Source: Paucibacter sp. KBW04
GTDB taxonomy: Bacteria > Pseudomonadota > Gammaproteobacteria > Burkholderiales > Burkholderiaceae_C
Assembly: GCF_003852425.1 (NCBI RefSeq)
Contig: NZ_QAJN01000010.1
Coordinates: forward strand, 62,724 to 126,723
Direction of reading: 5' to 3'
Length of the DNA: 64,000 bases
The position numbers and the translations under genes were made by a program. Of this stretch, positions 8,473 to 16,716 are shown in pieces (within the stretch, counting starts at the first letter, position 1; each line of letters opens with the position of its first letter). The notes below the pieces were generated by a model that was given only the letters and a program-made list of their open reading frames with translations, ran no database searches and was not told where the DNA came from.

Positions 8473-9669
8473 TTCCAGGTCTTTGGTGGCTTTGGAGGTG
8501 AACACGGGCGTCAGGAGCTCGGTCTGTCCCAATTGGATGACATGCTCGTGCCGCATGAAGCGGTCCAGTTCGGCCAGGCACTGCGCCGCGTTCCACTGGC
8601 CCATGGCCTTTTCGCAAATCGACGCCAAGGCTTCCTGCGGCGTTGAGCAGGATTGGGATTGCATGAGCTCTGTAAGTAAGGCTTCGTGATCGATGGAGAA
8701 GGGTGTTTTGGGCTGGGGCGAAGCATGTCGCATGGCGGCGACCGACTCGGGTGTGATGCCAACGCTCGCGGCCTGCGCTTCGAAGCGGCCTAGCAGTTCC
8801 GGCAGACTAGGCTCGGACTTGGCCGAGCGAGTGTTGAGTGCCGCGATCTCGCGGGCGGCCGAGCTGGCGTCCGCTCCCATGCCAGCGTCTTGCAAGTAGG
8901 CGGCGATTTGCCTGCTGCGGGTGGAGAGCGCCTCGCGCTGGCGGTCGTCGATGCCGCGCAGCGTGAAGTAGGGGCCGTCCTTGACGATGCCGAAGCCGAG
9001 CCCGCGCAGCCGGTGCGCGAGCTCGGCCCGGAACAGAATGCCGGTGGCCATTTTTCTTTCGAATTGCGGGCGGTGTTCCAGTGCGCTCCACTCATTTGAG
9101 CCCTGGCGCTTGCCGACATTGAAGAAGAATGCATGGATATGGGCCTGAGGGTCCAACGCCCTGGAACTGAAGTGGGTGTAGCAGCAAGCGACAGCGGCCT
9201 CGGCGACTTGCTTGATTCGGCCTCCATGGCCGTGGCGTGTGACAGCCGCCGACTCGGCGTATTCCAATGCTGTCCGGGCCGACTGCTGCAAGCACTCGAT
9301 CAAGGCGCTCTGCGTGGCCGGATCGGCCCCGGCGAAGACGGCTGAGAAGTCCTTGGGCGCTGAGAAGGTCATGTCCAAGCCCATGACGTGGGATGAGCCC
9401 GCGCCCTTCACCAAGGGCTCCCCAGTCATGGGGTGCAGGCCAACGGCTAAACGCTCGACCTGCTCGGCCTGCGCGATGTCATCAAGTCCTAGCAGGGCGG
9501 GGCCGTTGCATGCCCAAAACGGCGCAGGCCCGCTGGGGCCATCCTTGCCCCGCGCGTAGTCGTCAAAGTCGCCGCGTTGGCGCGTGCTGGGTTCGCCCAA
9601 GTAGTGAACATAGCCGTCGCCGGCCTTGCCTTGGTGGTATGCCGCATTGATCTTGACGATGGAGAGCAT
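6769..9669 (-). CDS. MobF (TrwC/TraI-type) conjugative relaxase-helicase
   Basis: This is a 966-residue bifunctional relaxase. The N-terminal domain (about 1-300) has candidate catalytic tyrosines (Tyr11, Tyr20, Tyr23) and the metal-binding histidine triad His166, His177 and His179 within LDPQAHIHAFFFN. It would nick the transfer origin and bond covalently to the 5' end. The C-terminal part is an SF1 helicase of the RecD/TraI type, with Walker A GWAGTGKTT (about 465-473) and Walker B LFLDEAG (about 533-539). The length agrees with TrwC of R388 (966 residues). It begins with an ATGA overlap with the stop of the small upstream gene, so the two are translationally coupled. A cognate coupling protein is encoded at 13727-15976, separated from it by the integrase and a tRNA fragment. 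Confidence 0.93.
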   Translation of the reverse strand: MLSIVKINAAYHQGKAGDGYVHYLGEPSTRQRGDFDDYARGKDGPSGPAPFWACNGPALLGLDDIAQAEQVERLAVGLHPMTGEPLVKGAGSSHVMGLDMTFSAPKDFSAVFAGADPATQSALIECLQQSARTALEYAESAAVTRHGHGGRIKQVAEAAVACCYTHFSSRALDPQAHIHAFFFNVGKRQGSNEWSALEHRPQFERKMATGILFRAELAHRLRGLGFGIVKDGPYFTLRGIDDRQREALSTRSRQIAAYLQDAGMGADASSAAREIAALNTRSAKSEPSLPELLGRFEAQAASVGITPESVAAMRHASPQPKTPFSIDHEALLTELMQSQSCSTPQEALASICEKAMGQWNAAQCLAELDRFMRHEHVIQLGQTELLTPVFTSKATKDLEADISAKVEAGKASSRHRVARQAIDDKFNELETQLRAKLGVEVSLSQQRAAALHIACDTGAHSFVEGWAGTGKTTMLQAVGSAYKQAGFEVLGCCQSAAASQNLARETGIPSRTIASLLLSLRAGRCKLSAKSILFLDEAGMVGSREFGLLQAAVLDAGGKLVSVGDSKQLQPIEAGGIFGALMRKHGKAEISNIQRQRTDFEPLLDWLDARATRRDGGLTPAQAKALRVVPEDARLPAIEALCTKDNKLGRAFARWQERYDFQWMREAVEFFARGEAKSALELLDARGRLKLISGQDSAYAELISAWAADKTPLHDKAIIAGTRAEVAELNRLAREQLIGAGLVDASREIEVKIIHRDESTDIRRFAPGDRIVFTMNDKPLGVANGMTGAIRSIDTFRIGGPLMAVELDAPNERGDTLVHIPASFARFDLGFALTTHRSQGRTLSSTHALVNPAMGDREWTYVAASRSRFATTLYVNTALLGLVDPESHREADSKPKSREAAIDALASRMRRSRAKGTSLDYETSDSSLGSAATTKVPARAVNAARSLLDKMAPWEASKHKEQELRR

Positions 9670-10061
9670 CAGTCGCCCCCATCAGTCGAACCGAAGAGAG
9701 CGTCGAATTCAGCGGCAGCGGACTCTGCCGGAATTGCCTGTGGTTCAGGCGCGGACAGCGAAGCATCTATGGCGGCCGATAGGAACTGGGCCAGGCTCTG
9801 CCCACGAGCGGACCTGGCTTTGTCGATGTCGGCCAACCTAGCGGCGACCGCGCCGAGCGTGGGAGCGAGGAACATTCGAATGAAGGCCGCGCGGCTGACC
9901 CCGACGGCTTGGCTCGCCGCGCCCAATAGCGCGCGATCACCCTTGTCCAAGCGCAGCAAGACATGGTCATGCTGCGCCTTGCTCTTCTCATAGTCGCGTC
10001 GATTGAGCTGACCCTTGCGGGATCGATCGGAGCGGAGCGTAGTAGATGTTTGTCCTTCCAT
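9669..10061 (-). CDS. Small relaxosome accessory or mobilisation protein
   Basis: This is a 130-residue basic-N-terminal protein coupled to the relaxase by a four-base ATGA overlap. The sequence HDHVLLRLDKGDRALLGAASQAVGVSRAAFIRMFLAPTL reads like a ribbon-helix-helix domain (a beta strand followed by two helices), as in NikA/MobC-type proteins that bind oriT and assist the relaxase. The C-terminus is acidic. The start at 10061 lies inside the 3' end of the integrase gene (74-base overlap) without a clear ribosome-binding site, so the N-terminus may be shorter. The function is inferred from fold pattern and position. Confidence 0.6.
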   Translation of the reverse strand: MEGQTSTTLRSDRSRKGQLNRRDYEKSKAQHDHVLLRLDKGDRALLGAASQAVGVSRAAFIRMFLAPTLGAVAARLADIDKARSARGQSLAQFLSAAIDASLSAPEPQAIPAESAAAEFDALFGSTDGGD

Positions 10062-11220
10062 AGTCTGGTAGGCCGCCGGGGACGAAGCTTGGCAGGCTTG
10101 GAGGCTGCTGGGGTGACCGGCGGCGGATGAGTCTGTTCATCTCGTGCGGGCGCAGTTTCGCGTATCGGTTGAGCATTTCTATGCTGCTGTGTCCGACCAT
10201 CTCCATGAGCGCTTTGATTGGCAAATCAATCTGAGTGAGCACCAGGCGGCTGATCCCCTCATGTCTTAGGTCGTGCAGGACAAAATCAACAAGCCCCGCA
10301 TCACGCGCATGCTTTGCGAAGCCGTCGGAGACATTGTCGGGCTCACCGAGGGTATGAAAGATGCGCTTGCTGTTTGGCGACCTGAGCGCTTTGAGCTGTT
10401 CGAGCACGTCCATGGCTTCGTCGGTGAGCATCATGGTGCGCGCTTTGGTTTTGGAGTGCTCGCCAGGAATGTGCCACCACTCCCCCGAGGGGTCGATCTC
10501 CTTCCACTCTGCCCAGACCATCTCTTGCAGCCGGGCGCCAGTGTGCATGGCGAATTGGACGAAAAGCGGCCAATGGTCTTTGCCCTTCTTTCTAGGGTCG
10601 ATGTTTCGAAGCACTCGCATGAGCGCTTCTTCCTCTCCCGGTTCTAAGCGCCGATTTCGCTCGTTGTTCAGAGCTTCCTTGCGAAGTCCTTCGGCCTTGG
10701 CCGCCTCCACAAAAGCCTTTTCTGTGACGACGAATGGGGGTGGGTTCATGTCGAGCTGCTCCGCGCGCCACTTGATCGCCGAGCTGATGACGGAAAGTTG
10801 ATGCCTGATGGAGCCCCATGCATAAGGCTTTTTGCGGATGGTCGTGGTTTTGCGAGCCCGCAGTATGTATTTCTTGATCCAGCTCGGGTAGAGCTGGCCG
10901 ATGGTGGGATCCCCGCAGACTTCCAACAACGCCGGGATCGTGGAGTGGTGCCATGCGTTTTCGGGCAACGCTTTCTGAAAGTTCCCCAAGACTTCAACAA
11001 GCCTCTGATCGGCTAGGTCGCCGCTCTTCGGCAGCCAAGCGCGCGGGTCGGCGGCTTCCCGCTGCTCTTTCCGCAGGCGCTTCTCCGTGCTCGTTTGATA
11101 CTCGATGGCCGCCTCGTAAGTGGAGTAGGTTTTGAAGATGGGCGGCAAGTCTTTGATGCGGATCGAGACCTGATATGAGACGACTCCCTGCTTGTTGACT
11201 CTCTTCTGTGGTTTAGCCAT
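9988..11220 (-). CDS. Tyrosine-recombinase integrase
   Basis: This 410-residue site-specific recombinase has an N-terminal arm-binding part, a core-binding domain and a C-terminal catalytic domain. Catalytic residues are visible as Arg in HTGARLQEM, His-x-x-Arg in LHDLRHEG, His in MVGHSSIEM and the nucleophile Tyr in LNRYAKL. It would integrate and excise the element at an attachment site, and the tRNA-Ser 3' fragment 180 bases upstream is the obvious candidate. The ATG at 11220 follows AAGGAACC. The C-terminal tail after the Tyr is about 50 residues long and overlaps the start of the relaxase operon. Confidence 0.92.
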   Translation of the reverse strand: MAKPQKRVNKQGVVSYQVSIRIKDLPPIFKTYSTYEAAIEYQTSTEKRLRKEQREAADPRAWLPKSGDLADQRLVEVLGNFQKALPENAWHHSTIPALLEVCGDPTIGQLYPSWIKKYILRARKTTTIRKKPYAWGSIRHQLSVISSAIKWRAEQLDMNPPPFVVTEKAFVEAAKAEGLRKEALNNERNRRLEPGEEEALMRVLRNIDPRKKGKDHWPLFVQFAMHTGARLQEMVWAEWKEIDPSGEWWHIPGEHSKTKARTMMLTDEAMDVLEQLKALRSPNSKRIFHTLGEPDNVSDGFAKHARDAGLVDFVLHDLRHEGISRLVLTQIDLPIKALMEMVGHSSIEMLNRYAKLRPHEMNRLIRRRSPQQPPSLPSFVPGGLPDYGRTNIYYAPLRSIPQGSAQSTRL

Positions 11221-11752
11221 GATGGTTCCTTATTGTTTTTTTGTGGGCCGATGACCTTGGTAGTGGCCGCTCAGGCCGGTCAAAAGCAGGGAAATTTCTT
11301 TGCGCCGCGAGCCGCGCTGAAAACAGTTGTGGCGCGCTGCATTCCCTTAGAACAGGATGCCTTCCACCATAGGAGAAACAAGGAGGTTTCGGCGAGGAAA
11401 AATGGGGCGGTTCGAATCCCCCTCTCTCTGCCATACGTTAAGTTACTAATTTTTAGGCCCGAAACAACGGTTGGGTCAATGAGTTATATCGAAGAGTTTC
11501 AGAGTTCAATGGCGGTTTTGTCGGAAATCGCAAGTCCGGCGATGTCAGTGATTGCAGCGGATGCAGCGCGAATATTTTTTAAAAACTGACCGTTTCCGCT
11601 GAACGGCAATGTCGCCCATGCGTCCAAGGCGGCCATCTACGTAACTTCGCCGCGACTGGCGCCCCTATCTTCGAGAATAAGCCCAATTTTCCTGACGCAA
11701 GAGCACCTCGAAAGCCTACTTAGGTGAGGCGACGCGAATTGAGGAGGTGGGA
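11221..11752. other. Intergenic region between integrase and HTH gene, with att-like site
   Basis: This 532-base stretch holds the integrase leader, the tRNA-Ser 3' fragment at 11404-11433 and an AT-rich segment (about 11434-11600). It also holds a GAGGAGG ribosome-binding site at 11741-11747 for the HTH gene. A 36-codon frame at 11479-11589 is open but has no convincing start signal. I see no other gene. The AT-rich part next to the fragment would suit arm sites for recombinase and excisionase. Confidence 0.5.
11404..11433 (+). other. tRNA-Ser 3'-end fragment, probable attachment (att) core
   Basis: The sequence reads as the end of a tRNA: a T-arm with loop TTCGAAT (11411-11417) between GGCGG and CCCCC, then a 7-nt acceptor strand TCTCTCT, a discriminator G and the encoded CCA (11431-11433). 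The T-stem has one C/C mismatch. No matching 5' acceptor, D-arm or anticodon arm precedes it, so this is not a functional tRNA. Integrative elements of this type recombine in tRNA 3' ends and leave such fragments. The long acceptor/T-arm pattern fits tRNA-Ser best. Confidence 0.7.
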
Positions 11753-12193
11753 ATGGCGGACATGTCGGCGGACATCGGTGGGGACGGCTGCGAGCGCCAA
11801 GTCGAGAAGGTCACGGCGATTGCGGCAAGGCTTGGCGTTCACGGCGATTTCATCCGCGTGCCTCAGCTTGCGAAGGCCCTCGGCATCTCCTCGACTTCGA
11901 TCCATGCGCAGATACGTCGTGGCAGCTTCCCTATTCAGCATCGACGCGTTGGCAACGTGATCGTCGTAAAGCTCGATGACTATGTTCGCTGGTTTGAGAC
12001 AGGTGCTTCAATAGCTGCCAAAGCTACGGAACCGCAGCAGGTTCCGCAACGCGCGCGCGAGGAGTCCGAAGTCATGGAGGTCATGCCGGCCAAGCCTCAT
12101 TTGGCAAGACGTGAAACAAGCAAGGAGTTCAAGGCTCGCATCCACCGTGAAGTGATAGCCGATATGCGACGCAAGGGCTTCGATGTGGAATGA
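11753..12193 (+). CDS. Small helix-turn-helix (excisionase-like) protein
   Basis: This is a 146-residue protein. The ATG at 11753 sits six bases after GAGGAGG, a strong ribosome-binding site; a GTG at 11747 overlaps that site and is unlikely. The central segment (VPQLAKALGISSTSIHAQIRRGSFPIQHRRVGNVIVVKLDDYVRWFE) matches the winged-helix HTH found in MerR-like and excisionase-like proteins that recognise att arms or promoters. The tail is Ala/Glu rich and ends in a charged helix. The first gene beyond the att-like fragment, it could be the recombination directionality factor or a regulator; neither is proven. Confidence 0.65.
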   Translation: MADMSADIGGDGCERQVEKVTAIAARLGVHGDFIRVPQLAKALGISSTSIHAQIRRGSFPIQHRRVGNVIVVKLDDYVRWFETGASIAAKATEPQQVPQRAREESEVMEVMPAKPHLARRETSKEFKARIHREVIADMRRKGFDVE

Positions 12194-12222
12194 AAACCGC
12201 CGGGTTGATAGCCCGGCGTTTC
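12193..12222. terminator. Hairpin between convergent genes
   Basis: GCCGGG (12199-12204) pairs with CCCGGC (12212-12217) around a 7-base loop and is extended by A/T pairs on both sides, with TTT following. It lies between the HTH gene and the S24 gene, which converge here, and can terminate either transcript. Confidence 0.6.
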
Positions 12223-12244
12223 CTCCAATCACCCACGGCCGGTC

Positions 12245-12892
12245 TCAAATTTTGCCGGCCCGGCCCTTGACCACGCCACGGATGGACAATCGTTCAGGGT
12301 CATTGATCACAATCGACTTGAATGTGGGGTTAGCCGATTCCAAGACGAGGTGATCTCGATCGATGATGCGGAGACGTTTTACCATTTGGCCTTCGCCTGA
12401 GATGCAGGCGAGCACGATGTCGCCGTCCTTCGGCTTGGCCTTCGGGTCCACCAGAACTACATCGCCGTCCTTGATGTGATCCTCCTTCATGGACCAACCC
12501 GAAACAGTGGCCACGAACATCGAGCTCACGTCTTGGTGCCCAAAGAAGTCGCTTGCCCGTGCCTTCCGGTAGGGGACATCTCCTCCATCGCCTGATGGGA
12601 AGCCGGCCGCGACCGTGTCTTCGTAGAACCTCAGTGATTCGAGGCCGTCGTCCACGTTTTCAAAGTCGTCGTCCTCATAAGTGTCAGGTGGAAACTGTGC
12701 GGCGACGGCCTGGATCATGATGTCGAATTGCTGCGAGACGCTTTGCGAGCTCAATCCTCGGGACCGAATGTCGGCTGCCACCTCTTGCGGCGTGATGCGA
12801 AGCATTGCGTGCAACTTGCTGGGATAGTTGCGCGCGTTGTCGGTTAGTTCGATGGTGCCGCTTCGGTTTCTGTCTTGTTGTTGTGTAGCCAT
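12245..12892 (-). CDS. S24-family self-cleaving regulator (LexA/UmuD-like)
   Basis: This 215-residue protein has a C-terminal S24 peptidase domain. The catalytic Ser lies in GWSM (Ser134), the Lys in QMVKRLRI (Lys172), and a scissile Ala-Gly lies in VAAGFPSG (Ala96-Gly97), as in LexA, UmuD and CI. Such proteins cut themselves when RecA-ssDNA accumulates. The N-terminal 90 residues do not show a standard LexA HTH, so it may be UmuD-like or act through a partner. The ATG at 12892 follows AAAGGAG. A second in-frame ATG at 12946, after AAGGAATC, overlaps the stop of the upstream sigma-like gene (ATGA) and would add 18 residues. The gene is cotranscribed with that sigma-like factor. Confidence 0.75.
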   Translation of the reverse strand: MATQQQDRNRSGTIELTDNARNYPSKLHAMLRITPQEVAADIRSRGLSSQSVSQQFDIMIQAVAAQFPPDTYEDDDFENVDDGLESLRFYEDTVAAGFPSGDGGDVPYRKARASDFFGHQDVSSMFVATVSGWSMKEDHIKDGDVVLVDPKAKPKDGDIVLACISGEGQMVKRLRIIDRDHLVLESANPTFKSIVINDPERLSIRGVVKGRAGKI

Positions 12893-12942
12893 GTTGGACT
12901 CCTTTGCGTAGTTGAGTTTGACGATGATTGGATGGGCGCCTC

Positions 12943-13509
12943 TCATTGAGGATTCCTTTGCCCGAAAACCTTGAGCCGGCTCGTCACCCTCTGGCGGGCC
13001 GCCTTGAATGCCGCTGGGCTCAGGTTGAACGCGTCGCACATTTCTTCAGGTTCGAGGCCGACCAGCATGCCTTCCAACACCTGTCGTCCTTGCTCGTCTT
13101 CACCTAGGGTGGCCTTGACGAACTTCGCGGCCTTGTGTGTGATGCCCGTCCGCTCGTTGCGCAAGGCCACATCCTCCGCCGACATGGTCTGAGCGTGATG
13201 TGAGCGCATCTCGGCGAAATCGTCTTCGCTCAATGCGTCCAGCGATAAATTGGACCACTCGGCGAGCTTGCGCGAGTTGCTGGCGATGCTGCGAACGCAG
13301 TTGGCGATGAACACGCCGAGGTCAACGTCCGGAGGCCAATTCCTCCTGCCATCCATGACTCTGATGATGACCTCATGGATGATGTCCATTGGGCTGGTGT
13401 AGATCGTTCCTCCGATGCATCTGCTCGCGAAGACTTCCAAGAGTTCCCTCTCTTTTGAGTTCATTCGCGAAAAGGCGTTGAAGAAATCATCTTGTGCTTT
13501 TGTTCTCAT
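12943..13509 (-). CDS. Sigma-70-like (ECF-type) factor
   Basis: This is a 188-residue protein with the layout of a small sigma factor. The N-terminal segment (ELLEVFASRCIGGTIYTSPMDIIHEVIIRVMDGRRNWPP, then VFIANCVRSIASNSRK) fits region 2. The C-terminal HTH (LEPEEMCDAFNLSPAAFKAARQRVTSRLKVF) fits region 4. It would redirect RNA polymerase to element promoters. The ATG at 13509 follows AAGGAG. Its stop overlaps an ATG of the S24 gene, so the two form an operon. The gene is divergent from the coupling-protein gene at 13727, whose promoter it might serve (inference). Confidence 0.6.
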   Translation of the reverse strand: MRTKAQDDFFNAFSRMNSKERELLEVFASRCIGGTIYTSPMDIIHEVIIRVMDGRRNWPPDVDLGVFIANCVRSIASNSRKLAEWSNLSLDALSEDDFAEMRSHHAQTMSAEDVALRNERTGITHKAAKFVKATLGEDEQGRQVLEGMLVGLEPEEMCDAFNLSPAAFKAARQRVTSRLKVFGQRNPQ

Positions 13510-13726
13510 GGGGCTCCTTCTTGTTTTATTGGCGACTTGAATGCCTTCTGTGATCCAGAGGACCGAGGGCGCTTCTACGCCCCTATCTCCCGTTGCTGGC
13601 GAGTGGGCATGTCAGCTGACTGGTTTGTGTCGAAGCCGATGGACGGCACTTCCACCGCACGTCGATCAAGCTCGCGAAACGCCTTCCTGACCGGCCTTCC
13701 ATGGAGAGCAACTCCAAGGCGGCGGC

Positions 13727-15976
13727 ATGGATGGAAAGACTGTTTACGACTGGGGGCAGGCGCCTCCATTGGCTCCTTCCATCAAGCGAGTCGATCCGCT
13801 CGGTTGGCTTGCGGCGAGCGCCGTGGCGGGAATCGTCGTGGCGCTGCTCGCGCTGTTGCTCGTTTGGCGTCCCATTCCCGGGCTGGCTATGCCACCGGGG
13901 CAGCTCTCGGAGCATTTGTCGTATTGGATGAAGCTGGCCGCGCACGCCGCGTCCCCTGCGTTCTGCCCGGTCGAGGCTCGGTTCTATCAGAGGTTCTTTG
14001 CGGGCCTGGCCGATGAACAGCGCAGCGGTTTGATTTGCCGAATGGTGTTTGTGGCGTGTGCCTTCTTCATTCCCGCTGTCTTCCTGGCAAAGCCATTTCT
14101 GCGCTCACGCGATGGCCTGATCCATTTGAGGGGATCGAGTCGCCACAGCGGCGCGGAGGCGACCAAGCGTTTGGCTGAGGCATTGCACGAGAGGGTCAAG
14201 CGACGCCCCGACCATGAGATCGCTCCTGGTGTGGTGTATCCCGCCGACATGTTCACAAGACACGTTCTTGTTGTTGGGGGAACCGGTTCAGGAAAATCCA
14301 CCGCCTTGAAAGGCTTGATCGACAAGATCGTGGCCTCGCGCGAGCAGATGCTTCTGTTCGATCCAAAGAGCGAATTCACGGTCGGCTTTGCCCGGCCTGC
14401 ATTGATCGCCCCTTGGGACAAGCGCAGCCTTTCGTGGGACATCGCGCGCGACATGCGAAACCCCTTGGACATGCGCAGGTTCGCCGCCGCGATGATCCGC
14501 GAGAGCCAGGACCCCATGTGGTCAAACGCCTCGCGTCAACTGCTGGTCGGCCTAATGATCTACCTACGCGGCACTCGCGAGTTTGATTGGGGCTGGTTGG
14601 AGCTGCGCGAGCTCATCTCTCAGCCGCAGTCCCAGTTGCTGGCGATCATGAAGGAATGGCACCCGGAGGCCATTCGCGCGGTCGAGAAAGCGTCAGTCAC
14701 CACGGCAGGCATCTTGATCAACTTGTCTTCCTTCTGCTCGACCATCTTCGACCTGGCCGAGGCATGGGGCGAGGTGCCAGCGAGCCGGCGCATCAGCTTC
14801 GTCGAATGGACGCAGGGTCGCTCGAAGTTTCCGCAGATCATCTTGCAAGGGCACGGAGCCTACTCTGAGCTCACCAAGAGCTACGTGGAAGGCATCGTCG
14901 GCATCATGTCGGCCATCGTCAACTCGGTTGAGATGGAGGACGACCCGAAGCGCAAGATTTGGTTCGTGGCCGACGAGTTCGCGCAAATGGGCAAAATTCC
15001 AGTGCGACCACTGTTCGAGGTGGGCCGCTCGCGTGGCGTCCGGTGCGTCGTCGCATGCCAGGACTTCGCCCAATTGGATGAGCTCTATGGCGCTTCGATG
15101 GTCAAGGCGCTGATCGGCATGTGCGGCACCCTAATTGTGGGGCAGATGATGCAGGGCGAAACGGCCGAGCAGCTCTGCAAGGCCTTCGGCGCCCGCGAGG
15201 TCGAGCGGGCCAACATGTCATCGTCATATGGCGGCGCAGGCGGCGGCCCAAACCGCTCCACGACTTTATCTTTCAATCGTGATGAGGTGGCGCTCTACAA
15301 GCCATCCGAGCTCTCGTCACGGTTGGGCTTGACCCAGGATGGAAAAGGCGTCGTGCTGATTTTGTTCACAGGCGGCCAAGCCTACGAACTGTATTGGCCG
15401 CACTACCAAATTCGACGCGAGCGCCTTGCTCACGTTCCTGCTCCGTGGACTACAGGAGTTGCGGCCATTGCCGCGCGCGTGGCTGTATCAAAGGCGGTGG
15501 CGCGTGGCTCGCAGGAGCAAAAGACAGAGGCGGAGCCTGCGCAGGGGAATTCGCGATCCTCTGTGCCACTTGGGCCGGGGGCTTCGATTGAAGAAGCGGC
15601 CGAATTCTCGGCGGAGGATGCCGTGGCTAGATATGGAATCGCTGGTCAACCAACTCAGGCCGCGAATGTGATCGTTCCCGCCCCGGTCGAAGTCAGGGCC
15701 GCGCATGTGCAGGCTACGCCTGCACAAGGCTCGGAAGACCAACCGTCGCCGCTCGCCGACGCAGTGGTCGATGTCGCCTTGCGCGGCGCCGGCATGGATG
15801 CCATGTCAGCCGCGACCGTGGCGCTGACCATCGCCAACGCCATTTCAGACGGCCGCAGCGGCCCTCGCGAAGTGGCCGTGTTTGCCCCAACGCCGCCAAC
15901 GAAGCCGACTGATGCTGGTGCAAAGCCTGGCAGCCGCGCGGATCGCAAGCCACGCCGCTCGCAGCCGCTGCAATAG
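13727..15976 (+). CDS. Type IV coupling protein (TraD/TrwB family ATPase)
   Basis: This 749-residue protein is the conjugative DNA pump that links a relaxosome to a type IV secretion channel. Two N-terminal membrane segments (about residues 27-48 and 104-121) precede the ATPase domain, with Walker A GGTGSGKST (184-192) and Walker B KIWFVADEFAQMG (about 403-415). The last 160 residues are Ala/Pro/Glu rich and probably disordered. Together with the MobF relaxase this is a TrwB/TrwC-like pair. No channel (MPF) genes are visible, so transfer would need help from another element. The start ATG at 13727 has only a weak GGCGG upstream. Confidence 0.9.
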   Translation: MDGKTVYDWGQAPPLAPSIKRVDPLGWLAASAVAGIVVALLALLLVWRPIPGLAMPPGQLSEHLSYWMKLAAHAASPAFCPVEARFYQRFFAGLADEQRSGLICRMVFVACAFFIPAVFLAKPFLRSRDGLIHLRGSSRHSGAEATKRLAEALHERVKRRPDHEIAPGVVYPADMFTRHVLVVGGTGSGKSTALKGLIDKIVASREQMLLFDPKSEFTVGFARPALIAPWDKRSLSWDIARDMRNPLDMRRFAAAMIRESQDPMWSNASRQLLVGLMIYLRGTREFDWGWLELRELISQPQSQLLAIMKEWHPEAIRAVEKASVTTAGILINLSSFCSTIFDLAEAWGEVPASRRISFVEWTQGRSKFPQIILQGHGAYSELTKSYVEGIVGIMSAIVNSVEMEDDPKRKIWFVADEFAQMGKIPVRPLFEVGRSRGVRCVVACQDFAQLDELYGASMVKALIGMCGTLIVGQMMQGETAEQLCKAFGAREVERANMSSSYGGAGGGPNRSTTLSFNRDEVALYKPSELSSRLGLTQDGKGVVLILFTGGQAYELYWPHYQIRRERLAHVPAPWTTGVAAIAARVAVSKAVARGSQEQKTEAEPAQGNSRSSVPLGPGASIEEAAEFSAEDAVARYGIAGQPTQAANVIVPAPVEVRAAHVQATPAQGSEDQPSPLADAVVDVALRGAGMDAMSAATVALTIANAISDGRSGPREVAVFAPTPPTKPTDAGAKPGSRADRKPRRSQPLQ

Positions 15977-16051
15977 TCGTGCCGAAGGGTCGCGTCGGGA
16001 GCATTTACAGATGAGGCCGGAGCGTCTTCGGCCCATCTTAAGGAGACCGAC

Positions 16052-16660
16052 ATGGAGGCAGGAAAAGGGCTGGGAGGTGGCGCACAGCAACGCGAAGGCG
16101 GAGGGGACCGCTTTCATCAGCGAGCCCAAGGCGCGGTAGAACGTCGCCAGGACGCGCAGGCGCTGGAGGACGACGAAGTCGAAATGATTGGCGACCTCGG
16201 CAACGAGTTCGACGATCCGGAGGGCTGGATGTCGGAGCACCCGGACTATTGGAAAGACCTTGGCGACCCACCGCTGCCGACTCGTGCCCAGTTGCTGCGC
16301 CACCGAATCGGCGAGTTCATCGCCTTGCTGCGCTCGTTCATGCCAGGCAGTGCTCCTGCCTGGCCCATCGAGCGAATTCCCGAAACTGTGTGGCGTCGAG
16401 CGGCTCATGAAGTGTTCGGACCTGATACGTTTCAGGACTACAGGTTCGATGCCGACTTGCGCGGCGCTGCTCAAACGCCGATGGCTGAGGACGGGCCGCA
16501 GCCCTCCAGCAATGGTGGGCAGGCCGGAGCGAAGACAGGCGAGACGCCTGACTTCGGGAATCCCGCGCGGCATGCCGAGCAAGTCGGCACCACGCCCAGC
16601 GATGCCAGCGGCATCGCCACAGACACTCCACCGCGAGCAGGAAGGCAACCGAAGCCATAA
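16052..16660 (+). CDS. Hypothetical element protein
   Basis: This is a 202-residue hydrophilic protein with no recognised domain. The start ATG at 16052 follows TAAGGAGA, a good ribosome-binding site. The middle (WMSEHPDYWKDLGDPPLPTRAQLLRHRIGEFIALLRSFMP) may form helices. Both ends are rich in Gly, Glu, Gln and Ala and likely unstructured. It lies between the coupling-protein gene and ardC in the same direction with short gaps, so it is probably part of the same transfer/establishment transcript. Confidence 0.6.
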   Translation: MEAGKGLGGGAQQREGGGDRFHQRAQGAVERRQDAQALEDDEVEMIGDLGNEFDDPEGWMSEHPDYWKDLGDPPLPTRAQLLRHRIGEFIALLRSFMPGSAPAWPIERIPETVWRRAAHEVFGPDTFQDYRFDADLRGAAQTPMAEDGPQPSSNGGQAGAKTGETPDFGNPARHAEQVGTTPSDASGIATDTPPRAGRQPKP

Positions 16661-16716
16661 GCGGGGAGCAGCGGCGCCAGCTATCCAACAAAAAACAATA
16701 AGAACAGGAGGCAGCC

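Noticed and set aside
11213-11434. Minus-strand open frame starting MAERGGFEPP
   Set aside because: It reads the antisense of the tRNA-Ser 3' fragment, a well-known source of false short genes, and runs into the integrase start.
11479-11589. Short frame of 36 codons (MSYIEEFQSS...)
   Set aside because: It has no ribosome-binding site and lies in an AT-rich part of the probable att region.
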